Below are positions 48,408-58,266 of a stretch of 64,000 nt of DNA, one piece after another. The stretch comes from Deinococcus radiotolerans. Lineage in GTDB: Bacteria > Deinococcota > Deinococci > Deinococcales > Deinococcaceae. The notes beneath the pieces were generated by a model, which was not told the origin of the DNA, did no database searches, and saw only the letters and a program-made list of their open reading frames with translations. How positions within the stretch are numbered: position 1 is the first letter of the stretch; each line of letters opens with the position of its first letter. Where the stretch lies: positions 62,001 through 126,000 of the forward strand of contig NZ_BMPE01000007.1 in the NCBI RefSeq assembly GCF_014647435.1, read 5' to 3'. The translations under genes were made by a program, and so were the position numbers.

Positions 48408-49645
48408 CACTTCAGCAGGGGTTCCAGGTCACGCTTCATGTCGTTCAGGGCGGCGTCCACGCTCTTGCTGCCCGCGACGGCGGCCGAGACGTTGTTGCGG
48501 ATGATCTCGCTGACACGCGGGTAGGCGGGCGTGACGGGACGCGGGCGGGCCTTCGTGACAATCGGGTACAGCGCCTTGAAGTGCGGGTTGGCGGTCAGCA
48601 CGGCCTTGTCGTTATACAGGCTCTTGCGCACGGGCAGGTAGGCGCCCTTGACGGCCATTTCCTTCTGCACGTCACTGCTGGCCATGAACTGCAGGAGTTT
48701 CACAGCCGTCGCCTTGTTGCGGCTGTAGGCGTTCAGGCCCCATTCCCAGCCGCCGGTGCAGGTGGCGGTGGCGTTCTTCCCGAAGGCCGGGAGCGCAGCG
48801 ACGCCCACGTCGCCCTTGACCTTGGTGGGCTGGGGGCTGTTGCCCTGGAAGTGCGCCCAGGCGTAACTCCAATTCAGGCCGAACAGGACGTTCCCGGCCT
48901 GGAACTGCTGGCGGGAGTCGTCGGTTTTCATCTCAGCGCTGGCGGCGGGGGCCAGCTTGGTCTTCACGGCGTTCACGAGGAAGCCCAGGCCCTGTTTCGC
49001 GGCGGGGCCCGTGACGTCGCCCACGCTGCCGCCGCCCGTCCAGGTCATCTCCAGGAAGTTGCACACGGTCCCCTCAATGGGCGCGCCCTGGAAGTTGAAG
49101 CCCTGGAGGCTCCCGCCCTCGGCCTTCTGGATGCGCGCGGCGGTTGCGGCGAGTTCATCCCAGGTTCTGGGCACCTTGGCCTTGTACTTCTCGAGCAGGT
49201 CCTTGCGGTAGTACAGGAACTGCGAGTCAGTAAAGGCGGGCATGGCGTACAGCTTGCCGCTGACGCTGGCGGCAGCGACCGGGCCGGGCAGGAAAGCTTT
49301 CAGGTACGTGTCCTTGCTGGGCAGGTACGCGTCGAGCGGTTCAGCCCAGCCGGCGGCTGCGAAGGTGGCGGTGCGGACCACGTCGATCAGGAAGAGGTCG
49401 AGGGTGTTGTCCTTGGCGGCCAGCACGGTGGTGAGGTACTGGTTCTGCGCTTCGCTGGTGGCGCCGCCGGTCTCGATCTTGATCCTGACGTTGGGGTTCT
49501 GCTTCTCGAAACGGTCGAAGATGGGCTGGAAGATCTCGGGGCGCTGCTGGCTGCCCATGAACACAGTCAGGGTGGTGGCGGCGTGGGCGGCGCTGCCGAG
49601 TGCGGCGAGGGCTAGGGTGGCGGTCAGGGTGAGTCGGGTACGCAT
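48407..49645 (-). CDS. Extracellular solute-binding protein (sugar type)
   Basis: A 412-residue periplasmic binding protein of family 1 (MalE-like) with a signal peptide of about 23 residues ending GSAAHA. The mature part runs TTLTVFMGSQQRPEIFQPIFDRFEKQN and contains the lobe segment LYAMPAFTDSQFLYYRKDLLEKY. GGAGG lies upstream of the ATG. An AT-rich imperfect inverted repeat, ACTTG-TTTTAT-CAACT (49662-49677), lies 17 bp or so before the gene and may be an operator. First gene of the operon that ends in the SsuD-like enzyme. Confidence 0.9.
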   Translation of the reverse strand: MRTRLTLTATLALAALGSAAHAATTLTVFMGSQQRPEIFQPIFDRFEKQNPNVRIKIETGGATSEAQNQYLTTVLAAKDNTLDLFLIDVVRTATFAAAGWAEPLDAYLPSKDTYLKAFLPGPVAAASVSGKLYAMPAFTDSQFLYYRKDLLEKYKAKVPRTWDELAATAARIQKAEGGSLQGFNFQGAPIEGTVCNFLEMTWTGGGSVGDVTGPAAKQGLGFLVNAVKTKLAPAASAEMKTDDSRQQFQAGNVLFGLNWSYAWAHFQGNSPQPTKVKGDVGVAALPAFGKNATATCTGGWEWGLNAYSRNKATAVKLLQFMASSDVQKEMAVKGAYLPVRKSLYNDKAVLTANPHFKALYPIVTKARPRPVTPAYPRVSEIIRNNVSAAVAGSKSVDAALNDMKRDLEPLLK

Positions 49646-49817
49646 GGGAACCTCCGGAAAAAGTGGACTTGTTTTATCAACTAATGCTCTGCTGTTCCAG
49701 TCGCCCCCGTGACGCTGTACAGACCACGCACGGAAGACCCTGAACGCAGTGCGCGCCTGTGTCCGGTGCGCCAATTGGCCTACCGCCCCGCCAGGGAGTC
49801 GCCGTACACTCCGGAAC

Positions 49818-51602
49818 GTGACCACAACCGAGATGCCCCGCTGGCGCACCGACGACCTGTACGCCAGCCTGAACGACCCGCAGCTGGACCGCGACCTCAG
49901 CGCGCTGGGCCAGGACGTGCAGGCCCTGGAGGCCCTGTTCGACACGCAGGGCGTCCGCGCCGGATCAGCCGTCACGCCCGCCGCCGTGGACGCCGCCCTG
50001 AGCGAACTGAACGCCGTGCTGACCCGCCTGGGGCGCGTGCGCGCGTTCGTGTACGCCCACGTGACCACCGACAGCCGCGACGAGACCGCCCAGGCCCGCA
50101 TGGCCACCCTGACCACTCTGACCCTGCCGCTGGGCCCGCTCGGCTCGCGCCTGACCGCTTGGCTGGGCGGCCTGGACGACGACGCCCTGAACGCCCTGCT
50201 GGAGCAGAGCGCGGCTGCCCGCGCGCACGAACACCGACTGCGCCGCGCCGCTCAACTCGCCCGCCACCAGATGACCCCGCCTGAGGAGGACCTCGCCGCC
50301 CGCCTGCACCCGGCCAGCGGCGGCGGCTGGAGCAAACTGCACGGCAACGTGTCCAGCACCCTGTCTGGTGAGTACCGCGGCCAGGCCCTGCCCGTGACGG
50401 CCCTGCGCGCCCTGGCCAGCGACGCCGACGCGCAGGTACGCGAGGACGCCTTCAATGCCGAGATCGCCGCCTGGAAGACCCAGGAGACCGTGTTCGCCGC
50501 CTGCATGAACGGCGTGAAAGGGGAGGAGGGCACCCTCGCCCAGCGGCGCGGCTTCACAGACGTCGTCGCGCCCAGCCTCCTGAGCAACGGCATCGACCGC
50601 GAGACGCTGGACGCCATGCAGGGCGCCGTGATCCGCGCGCTGCCCGACTTCCGCCGGTACTTCCGCGCCAAGGCCCGCCACCTCGGCAAGACACAACTCG
50701 ACTGGTGGGACCTGTTCGCCCCGGTGGGCCAGAGCGACACCCACTGGGACTACGCCGCCGGGGAGGCGTTCGTGGAACGCCAGTTCCGCGCGTACAGCCC
50801 CGCCCTGGGTGACTTCGCCGCCCGCGCGTTCGGTGAGCGCTGGATCGACGCAGGCCCCCGCGACGGCAAACGCAGCGGCGCGTTCTGCATGAAATGGCAG
50901 GGTGCCGACAGCCGCATCCTGATGAACCACGATCCCAGCCTCGACTCGGTCAGCACCCTGGCGCACGAACTGGGCCACGCGTACCACAACGTGCAGCTTG
51001 GCGGCCTGGACCCCCTCCAACAGGAGACGCCCATGACCCTCGCGGAGACCGCCAGCATCTTCTGCGAGACGATCATCCAGAACGCCGCCCTGGCCACCGC
51101 GCAGGGCCAGGAGCGCCTGTACGTTCTGGAAACGCAGCTCATGGGCCACGCGCAGGTCGTCGTGGACATCCACAGCCGCTTCCTGTTCGAGAAGGCCGTC
51201 TTCGAACGCCGCGCCGCGGGCGACCTGAACCCCAGCGACTTCAACACCCTGATGGTGCAGGCGCAGCGCGACACGTACGGCGACGCCCTGAACACCCCCC
51301 ACCCCTACATGTGGGCGGTCAAGCCGCACTACTACGGCCGCAGCTTCTACAACTACCCGTACACCTTCGGGCTGCTGTTCGGCCTGGGCCTCTACGCCCA
51401 GTACGAGCAGGCCCGCGCCCAGGGGCAGGAGGCGGACTTCCAGGCCCGCTACGACGCCCTCCTGGCCGCCACCGGGCAGGCCACCCCGCTGGCCCTCGCC
51501 GCGCGCTTCGGCATCGACCTGCACGCCCCGGACTTTTGGGAGGGCAGCCTGAACGTCATCCGCCGCCAGATCGACGCCTACGAGGCCACCACGCAGGCGT
51601 AA
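49818..51602 (+). CDS. pepF: Oligoendopeptidase F-like M3 peptidase
   Basis: A 594-residue cytoplasmic zinc oligopeptidase of the M3B subfamily that degrades short peptides. The zinc motif HELGH is at residues 383-387 (STLAHELGHAYHN), with the third ligand expected in LAETASIFCE about 25 residues on. TACACT (49805-49810) lies 7 nt before the GTG, so the mRNA is leaderless and earlier in-frame starts are rejected. Convergent with sppA. Confidence 0.93.
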   Translation: MTTTEMPRWRTDDLYASLNDPQLDRDLSALGQDVQALEALFDTQGVRAGSAVTPAAVDAALSELNAVLTRLGRVRAFVYAHVTTDSRDETAQARMATLTTLTLPLGPLGSRLTAWLGGLDDDALNALLEQSAAARAHEHRLRRAAQLARHQMTPPEEDLAARLHPASGGGWSKLHGNVSSTLSGEYRGQALPVTALRALASDADAQVREDAFNAEIAAWKTQETVFAACMNGVKGEEGTLAQRRGFTDVVAPSLLSNGIDRETLDAMQGAVIRALPDFRRYFRAKARHLGKTQLDWWDLFAPVGQSDTHWDYAAGEAFVERQFRAYSPALGDFAARAFGERWIDAGPRDGKRSGAFCMKWQGADSRILMNHDPSLDSVSTLAHELGHAYHNVQLGGLDPLQQETPMTLAETASIFCETIIQNAALATAQGQERLYVLETQLMGHAQVVVDIHSRFLFEKAVFERRAAGDLNPSDFNTLMVQAQRDTYGDALNTPHPYMWAVKPHYYGRSFYNYPYTFGLLFGLGLYAQYEQARAQGQEADFQARYDALLAATGQATPLALAARFGIDLHAPDFWEGSLNVIRRQIDAYEATTQA

Positions 51603-51668
51603 GGAGGGCAGAAGTGGGGCGTCGAGGGGAGACGATCCCGAGCCACGCCCCACTGCCTATGCCCCGCG

Positions 51669-53279
51669 TCAGCGCACCCTGACGTCCTGATCGAACCACG
51701 TCAGCACGCGCTCGCTCCCGAACGGCCACACCGTCACGCGGGCGGCCTGCGCGGCCTCCTGCGCAAATTCCGGGAGGGGACCGTGGTTCTTCGGCGTGAC
51801 GTTCCACGCGGGCGCGTCACCCGGCAGACCTGCGAGCTCCCGCGCGCGCGCCAGGCCCGTGCGCAGGTCGCCCAGCTCATCCACCAGCCCGCGGTCCAGC
51901 GCGTCAGTGGCACTCCAGATGCGGCCGCGGCCCAGCTCGTTCACGCGCTCCTTGCTGAGCCCGCGGCCCTCCGCGACGCGGGTCGTGAAGCGGTCGTACA
52001 CCTCCAGGATGCCCTTCTCGACGTGCTCGCGCTCGTCTTCGCTATACGGGCGGGCCGCGGAGTACATCAGCGCGCGGTCCCGGCCCACCCGTTCGGGGTT
52101 CAGGCCGTGACGGCGGTTGAATTCCGTCAGGACCGGCTTGCCACTGACCACGCCGATGCTGCCGGTCAGGGTGTACGGTGACGCGACGATCGTCTTGGCG
52201 TGCGTGGCGACGTAGTACCCGCCGGACGCGGCGTACTCGCCCATCACGACCACGACCGGCTTTTCGCTCGTCGCGACCTCGCGCCAGATCAGGTCGCTGG
52301 CCAGGGCGCTGCCACCCCCGCTGTTCACGTACAGCACGATCGCCTTGGTGGACTTGTCCCCCTTGGCGCGGCGCAGCGCCGCCACGACCGTGTCCGACCC
52401 GGCCATCGGGCCGCCCAGCAGCGGCAGCGGGATGGGGTTGGTGCGGCTCTTCCCAGTGATGATCGTCCCCACCAGGGGCACCACCGCCACCCGCCCCTCC
52501 TTCGCCGCCTTGCCGGGCAGGCTGGGCATCAGCAGGTCCGCTACGGCGGCGAACGGGCGGCTGGCCGGGCCGATCAGCTCGTCCTCGTACGCCACCTTCG
52601 TGATCAGTCCCGCCTCCAGAGCCGCCTGGGCGCTCGTCAGGTCTGCCGCGAGCCACCCGGCCGCTACGTCCTGCGGGACGCCGCGTGCCGCCGCGAGATC
52701 GCGCATCCACGCGCCCTCCAGGCCCGACAGGTACGCCTGAAGCTGCTCGCGGTTGTGGTCGTCCATCCGCTCCTCGGAAAAGCGCGTCAGGGCCGCCTTG
52801 TACTCGCGGATGCGCAGGTTCTCGAACTCGATCCCGCGTTTCTTCAGGAATTCGCCCAGGAACGTGCTCTCCAGCCCGAAGCCGCTGACGTTCACCTCGG
52901 CGGACTCCGGCGCGACCAGTTCCCCTGCGCCGCTCGCTGCGATCAGGGACAGCATGTTCAGCTGCGGCAGGTACGCCACCACTCGCTTGTCCTTCTGCAG
53001 GTCGGCCAGCAGGCCCCGGACCGCGTGCGCCGTCGCGGGCGCCGCCGTGAACTCCCCGAAGCGCACCAGCACCCCGTGCAGCCACGACGCGCCGCGCAGC
53101 TTCTCGACACGCGCCGCCAGGGCCTCCAGCGACTCCGTGCGGCTCAGCAGCCCCGCCACTGGATTCGTCGGCTGACGCTCCGGGTACGGGCCACTCAGGT
53201 CCAGCACCACCCACGTGGGGCGGATCACGCCGCCGGGCAGGGCGTCATCACTCTTCAGGAACGGAAGTTTCAGGTTCAT
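51669..53279 (-). CDS. sppA: Signal peptide peptidase SppA, 67K type
   Basis: A 536-residue serine protease with tandem ClpP-like domains that degrades leftover signal peptides. The catalytic pair can be placed: Lys161 in REYKAALTRF of the first domain and Ser352 in GEYAASGGYY of the second. Unlike E. coli SppA, no clear N-terminal membrane anchor is seen, so it may be cytoplasmic or peripheral. TAGCGT (53290-53285) lies 5 nt before the ATG at 53279, in line with a leaderless transcript. Confidence 0.93.
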   Translation of the reverse strand: MNLKLPFLKSDDALPGGVIRPTWVVLDLSGPYPERQPTNPVAGLLSRTESLEALAARVEKLRGASWLHGVLVRFGEFTAAPATAHAVRGLLADLQKDKRVVAYLPQLNMLSLIAASGAGELVAPESAEVNVSGFGLESTFLGEFLKKRGIEFENLRIREYKAALTRFSEERMDDHNREQLQAYLSGLEGAWMRDLAAARGVPQDVAAGWLAADLTSAQAALEAGLITKVAYEDELIGPASRPFAAVADLLMPSLPGKAAKEGRVAVVPLVGTIITGKSRTNPIPLPLLGGPMAGSDTVVAALRRAKGDKSTKAIVLYVNSGGGSALASDLIWREVATSEKPVVVVMGEYAASGGYYVATHAKTIVASPYTLTGSIGVVSGKPVLTEFNRRHGLNPERVGRDRALMYSAARPYSEDEREHVEKGILEVYDRFTTRVAEGRGLSKERVNELGRGRIWSATDALDRGLVDELGDLRTGLARARELAGLPGDAPAWNVTPKNHGPLPEFAQEAAQAARVTVWPFGSERVLTWFDQDVRVR

Positions 53280-53442
53280 GCCCCACGCTACGCGCACCCG
53301 CCCTGAGAAGTTCCACGGGCGCCCGCACGCTGACGGGGCTCGTTTCGCGCCGCAACCCGGTCAGGAAGAGGGCTCTGTGGGCCGATTGATCATTTCCTCT
53401 GAACTGCTGCTGCGGCGCCCAAGGATGCCGTAGCATGCCGGG

Positions 53443-53484
53443 ATGTCAGTCCCGACCCCCCCTGTCCCCCGGAGTGGCGCGTGA
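53443..53484 (+). CDS. Small uORF overlapping rbfA
   Basis: Thirteen codons ([13 protein letters not shown]) plus stop. TAGCAT (53431-53436) sits exactly 6 nt before the ATG, the leaderless promoter pattern of this genome, and the TGA overlaps the rbfA GTG by four bases (GTGA). The five prolines may slow ribosomes. It could couple rbfA translation to initiation on a leaderless transcript. Confidence 0.5.
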   Translation: MSVPTPPVPRSGA

Positions 53485-53771
53485 AGCCCGAACAGATCCA
53501 GTCGCAGCTGACCCGCGTGATCAGCGACTCCATCGGCGGCCTGCGCGACCCGCGCGTGCCCATGATCGTCACAGTCGAGCGCGTGACCGTCACCGCCGAC
53601 TACTCCCTGGCCCGCGTGTACGTCAGTGCCATGACCGGCGACATGGAGGACCTGCTGGACGCCCTGCGCGGCGCCCGCGGGTACCTGCAGCGGCAGGTGG
53701 CCGATCACGTGAAACTGCGCCGCACGCCCGTGCTGGAATTCCACGATGCCAGCGACCGCCCCCCCCTGTGA
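53481..53771 (+). CDS. rbfA: Ribosome-binding factor A
   Basis: A 96-residue KH-like protein that matures the 30S subunit and 16S rRNA 5' end. Family features are the N-terminal [18 protein letters not shown] and the [13 protein letters not shown] strand. It is short because the C-terminal extension of enteric RbfA is missing. The GTG has GGAG 7 nt upstream, and the gene overlaps the following thioesterase gene by 4 bp. Confidence 0.88.
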   Translation: MKPEQIQSQLTRVISDSIGGLRDPRVPMIVTVERVTVTADYSLARVYVSAMTGDMEDLLDALRGARGYLQRQVADHVKLRRTPVLEFHDASDRPPL

Positions 53772-54187
53772 CCGTTCCTGAGACGGCACCCTGGCCGCCC
53801 ACCCTCATCCGCGTGCGCTACGCCGAGACGGACGCGATGGGCGTCGTGCACCATGCCACGTACCCCGTGTGGTTCGAGGTGGCCCGCACTGACCTGATGC
53901 ACCACCTGGGCCTGCCGTACCGTGAAGTGGAGGCGCGCGGGTACTACCTGATGCTCTCGGGCCTGAACGTCGAGTACCGCCGCGCCGCCCGCTACGACGA
54001 TGAACTCCACATCGTGGCGCGGCTCAGCAGCGTCCGCTCGCGCACCATGACCTTCACGTACGAGGTCCTGCGCGGCGACGAACTGCTCGCCACAGGCGAG
54101 ACCCGCCACATCGCCACCGACCAGACCTACCGCCCCGCCCGCCTCCCGGACGACGTCCTGAGCCTGCTTCAGGGCCAGCCGCGCTAG
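53768..54187 (+). CDS. Acyl-CoA thioesterase, 4-hydroxybenzoyl-CoA thioesterase/YbgC type
   Basis: A 139-residue hot-dog-fold protein with the YbgC/4HBT active-site pattern [21 protein letters not shown] near residue 17 (catalytic Asp and downstream His/Tyr). It starts with GTG overlapping the rbfA stop (GTGA). Likely hydrolyses short- or medium-chain acyl-CoA, the physiological substrate is unknown. Confidence 0.88.
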   Translation: MTVPETAPWPPTLIRVRYAETDAMGVVHHATYPVWFEVARTDLMHHLGLPYREVEARGYYLMLSGLNVEYRRAARYDDELHIVARLSSVRSRTMTFTYEVLRGDELLATGETRHIATDQTYRPARLPDDVLSLLQGQPR

Positions 54188-54199
54188 ACTGCCCGGCAC

Positions 54200-54676
<477 letters not shown>

Positions 54677-54692
54677 CAGCCATCTGGCAACG

Positions 54693-54729
54693 CACGAGGC
54701 GGCCCCGGACATCCGCGGGCCGCCTCGTG
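54693..54729. terminator. Bidirectional terminator
   Basis: CACGAGGCGGCCC and GGGCCGCCTCGTG form a 13-bp stem with an 11-nt loop between convergent genes. Confidence 0.85.
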
Positions 54730-54736
54730 AAGACCT

Positions 54737-55372
54737 TCAGTTCAGGGTCTTGATGTACGCCTGCAGGTTCGCGATGTCACTGTCGGTCAGCTGCGCCTCC
54801 GTGAAGCGGGGCATCATGGCCTGCAGCTCACGCTCCGGGGTCTTGCCTTCACGCAGGGTGGTCCTGAACTGATCCAGCGTCCAGTCCTTGGGCCCGTTGG
54901 CCGCCACGAGGCTGGGCCCGATCTGCCCCTGCCCGTTCGCACCGTGGCACCCCGCGCAGTTTGCCGCGAAGGTCTTCCCGCCCGCAGAGGCGTCCCCCTG
55001 GGGCTCAGCCGCCGCTGCCGTCTCTGCGGGCTGCTGCCCGGTGGACCCGGCTGTGTTGGTGTCGGTGGCGCTGCCCTCCGTGGTGCTGTTCTGCACGTCA
55101 CCGGTGGTGTTGCCCTGGGCCTCGACCGTCGCGCCGTTCACGCCCGCTTGCTCGCCCCCGTCGTTCGCCGCGCGGGTGTTCGCCTGGGTGCCGCCCGCAG
55201 GGCCGGAGGACGCCCCATTGGCGCTGGGCGCGGACTCGCCGTTCTGTTCGGGGGCCTTCGTTTCCTCGTGTCCCTTTTCTTCCTTGTGGATGGCCTTGTT
55301 GTACCCGACGACGGACCCGCCGATGGTCAGGGCCAGCAGCAGCGCCATAGAAACGACGAACGTGTTCTTCAT
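54737..55372 (-). CDS. Membrane-anchored c-type cytochrome
   Basis: A 211-residue protein. Residues 5-25 form an uncleaved anchor or signal sequence, residues 30-125 are a Gly/Ala/Ser/Thr/Glu/Gln-rich disordered linker, and a single cytochrome c domain follows with heme motif CAGCH at 139-143 and axial Met in MMPRF near 188. It is expected to carry electrons on the outer face of the membrane, with the linker giving reach. Divergent from the BtuF-like gene. Confidence 0.9.
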   Translation of the reverse strand: MKNTFVVSMALLLALTIGGSVVGYNKAIHKEEKGHEETKAPEQNGESAPSANGASSGPAGGTQANTRAANDGGEQAGVNGATVEAQGNTTGDVQNSTTEGSATDTNTAGSTGQQPAETAAAAEPQGDASAGGKTFAANCAGCHGANGQGQIGPSLVAANGPKDWTLDQFRTTLREGKTPERELQAMMPRFTEAQLTDSDIANLQAYIKTLN

Positions 55373-55464
55373 ATACGACCGAGCCTACCATACGGTCAGG
55401 GGGGCGTTTGCCCGTGCCAGCGCGCACTTCCATCACGCGTGCAGCGCGGCCTACACTGCCGGGC

Positions 55465-56208
55465 ATGCCCCAAGTGCGCCTCGCCAGTCTGACGTGCAGC
55501 AACACCGACATCCTGCACGCCCTGCACGCCACGGACCGGCTGGTGGCCGTGGACAGCCACAGCGACGCGCCCGGCATCGACCACGCCATGCGGCTGGGCC
55601 CGGACCTGAACATCGACGTGGACGCCCTGACCCGCGCCCGCCCCGATCTGGTGCTCGCCAGCCTGAGCGTGCCGGGCATGGAGCGCGTCGTGCAGGCCGT
55701 GCAGGACGCCGGGTTGAACACCGTGATCCTCGACCCGACCAGCGTGCCGGACACCGCCGCCACCATCCGGCAGGTGGGCGCGCTGCTGGGCCTGCCGGAA
55801 CGTGGGGCGGCGGTCGCCGACGCGCTGGAGGCCGAACTGGCCGCCCTGCACCGCCCCGTCCGCACCCCAGCGCGCGTGCTGGTCGAGTGGTGGCCGAAAC
55901 CCATCATCGCCGCCACCCGCGACTCCTGGGTCACGGACCTGCTGAGCAGTCTGGGCGCCGTCAATGCCCTGGCAGCCCGGGAGGGCCGCAGCAGCCCCCT
56001 CACGCTGGACGAGGTCCGCGCCGCCCGCCCGGACCTGATCGTGTGCTCGTGGTGCGGCGCGAAGAAACTGCGCCCCGAGGTCATTGAGGCGCGCGGACTG
56101 GGCGTGCCCGTCGTCGCCGTGCCCGAGAGCGGCCTGGGTCGCCCCGGCCCCCGCCTGATCGAGGGCGCCCGGCAGATCCGCGCCGCACTGGATGCGCTGG
56201 GCCGCTGA
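55465..56208 (+). CDS. BtuF-like helical-backbone metal receptor, no signal peptide
   Basis: A 247-residue protein of the class III periplasmic-binding fold (BtuF/FhuD type), starting MPQVRLASLTCSNTDILHALHATDRLVAV with the typical two-lobe layout. No signal peptide or lipobox is present at the supported start. TACACT (55452-55457) lies 7 nt before the ATG at 55465. Cobalamin- or iron-chelate-binding relatives are normally exported, so a cytoplasmic chelate-binding role is possible. No permease or ATPase genes adjoin. Confidence 0.78.
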   Translation: MPQVRLASLTCSNTDILHALHATDRLVAVDSHSDAPGIDHAMRLGPDLNIDVDALTRARPDLVLASLSVPGMERVVQAVQDAGLNTVILDPTSVPDTAATIRQVGALLGLPERGAAVADALEAELAALHRPVRTPARVLVEWWPKPIIAATRDSWVTDLLSSLGAVNALAAREGRSSPLTLDEVRAARPDLIVCSWCGAKKLRPEVIEARGLGVPVVAVPESGLGRPGPRLIEGARQIRAALDALGR

Positions 56209-56262
56209 TGGCAGCAGAAGGGGAGAGGCCACCCAACCTCCCCCCCAGACCAGATCCACGGT

Positions 56263-57099
<837 letters not shown>

Positions 57100-57248
57100 G
57101 GGATCACCGGGGCGCGCGGGGCGCCGAAGTCAGGAAAGGGGGAAGGGGAGGGGGGCCCAGGGTTTGCCGCGCCGGAAGCGCGGGGGTGGGGGCGCACGCG
57201 CTGAACTATTTCACCCGCCGCGCGGGGCGCATGACCCCGAACGACCGG

Positions 57249-57824
57249 TCAGGCAGGCCGCACGCGCGGAACGGGAAACACCATTTGGAAGTCGGGCACC
57301 GCGGCGGTCAGTCGCGGCCGCCGCTCCAGCAGGGCCGAGTGGAAGTCCCCGCCGATCACGCTCAGCCGCGCGGGCCGCACCCAGCCGGACGCCGAGACGG
57401 TCGTCAAGAGTGACTCCCGGGCCTCCGCTTCCGGCAGGGGCGGCTGCGTCAGCGTCCGCCACGCGGCAGGCACGACCGCGGTCGTCACCGGCAGCGACGG
57501 TCCCCAGGCCTGTACGCTCAGGTGCGCCAGCAGCCGCCCGTTCTGCGTGACCCGCACCTGCTCGCGCCCCGGCACGCCCTCCCACGCGAAATCCGCCCGT
57601 GATTTGGGAATCGCCCAGTTCCGGCGGCCCCATACCACGCTCTCCTTCGTGCTCACCACGTTTCGCGTCACCTGCGGCTTGTCCCTCAGGGACACCCAAA
57701 GCAGCTCGTCGTACGGCCCCACGCCGGACTGCGCGTAGCGCACGAGCATCAGCGCCCCCGCCTCCTGGCCCCCGTACACGGCCACCACTCCCCGACCCTT
57801 CAAGTTCCACGGCGCACCAGACAC
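57249..57824 (-). CDS. Acetoacetate decarboxylase-like protein
   Basis: A 191-residue protein with the acetoacetate decarboxylase fold (SGAPWNLKGRG start, then VRYAQSGVGPYDELLWV and GRRNWAIPKSRADFAWE). The catalytic Lys of true decarboxylases (usually in a KEP-like context) is not clear, so the activity is uncertain. The GTG at 57824 was chosen because TACGCT (57837-57832) lies 7 nt before it, ATG 57851 and 57884 upstream would overlap the divergent VOC gene. Confidence 0.72.
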   Translation of the reverse strand: MSGAPWNLKGRGVVAVYGGQEAGALMLVRYAQSGVGPYDELLWVSLRDKPQVTRNVVSTKESVVWGRRNWAIPKSRADFAWEGVPGREQVRVTQNGRLLAHLSVQAWGPSLPVTTAVVPAAWRTLTQPPLPEAEARESLLTTVSASGWVRPARLSVIGGDFHSALLERRPRLTAAVPDFQMVFPVPRVRPA

Positions 57825-57831
57825 GCCCGGC

Positions 57832-57843
57832 AGCGTATACCCT
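57832..57843. promoter_or_regulatory. Overlapping divergent leaderless promoters
   Basis: TACCCT (57838-57843) is 6 nt before the rightward ATG at 57850. TACGCT (minus strand 57837-57832) is 7 nt before the leftward GTG at 57824. The two -10 hexamers abut at the palindromic GTATAC, so only 25 bp lie between the two start codons. Confidence 0.65.
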
Positions 57844-57849
57844 GCACGC

Positions 57850-58206
57850 ATGCTCAAGCACGTCTCCTTCCTGACCCGCGACATCGGCGCGACCGTCGCC
57901 TTCTACGAGCGCCTCGGGGCGACCACCGAGAAGAACCTCACCACCACCGAGGGGCACCGCCGCGCCGTCCTGCGTCTCGGGAACGGCCTCCTCCAGTTCT
58001 TCCAGGTGAGCGGCGAGACCCCCGCCCCGCACCCCCACTGGGCCGAGCACATCGCCCTGCACGTCACCGGCCTGCGCGCCCTGCTCCAGACGCTGCGTGA
58101 CTCGGGCGTGACCGTCACCCGCGACCTGCAACCCAGTCCCAGCGGCCGGGACATGGCCTTCGTGCAGGACCCCGACGGGCGGCAGGTGGAACTCCTCGAA
58201 GCCTGA
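57850..58206 (+). CDS. VOC-family (glyoxalase-like) protein
   Basis: A 118-residue vicinal-oxygen-chelate protein of one glyoxalase/bleomycin-resistance unit: MLKHVSFLTRDIGATVAFYERLG at the N-terminus and MAFVQDPDGRQVELLEA at the C-terminus, with metal-ligand candidates His4, Glu and Glu near 115. Such proteins may isomerise, dioxygenate or just bind substrates. TACCCT 6 nt upstream fixes the leaderless ATG. Confidence 0.85.
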   Translation: MLKHVSFLTRDIGATVAFYERLGATTEKNLTTTEGHRRAVLRLGNGLLQFFQVSGETPAPHPHWAEHIALHVTGLRALLQTLRDSGVTVTRDLQPSPSGRDMAFVQDPDGRQVELLEA

Positions 58207-58266
58207 CCCGCACTGGGGGCAGCACATCCGCCGTACTGGCCGCCGCCCGCGCGTTAGCCTGAGCAC

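Noticed and set aside
53481..53771. rbfA truncated by mutation
   Set aside because: The protein is short (96 residues) but ends cleanly with a coupled overlap to the next gene, and compact RbfA proteins are normal in this lineage.
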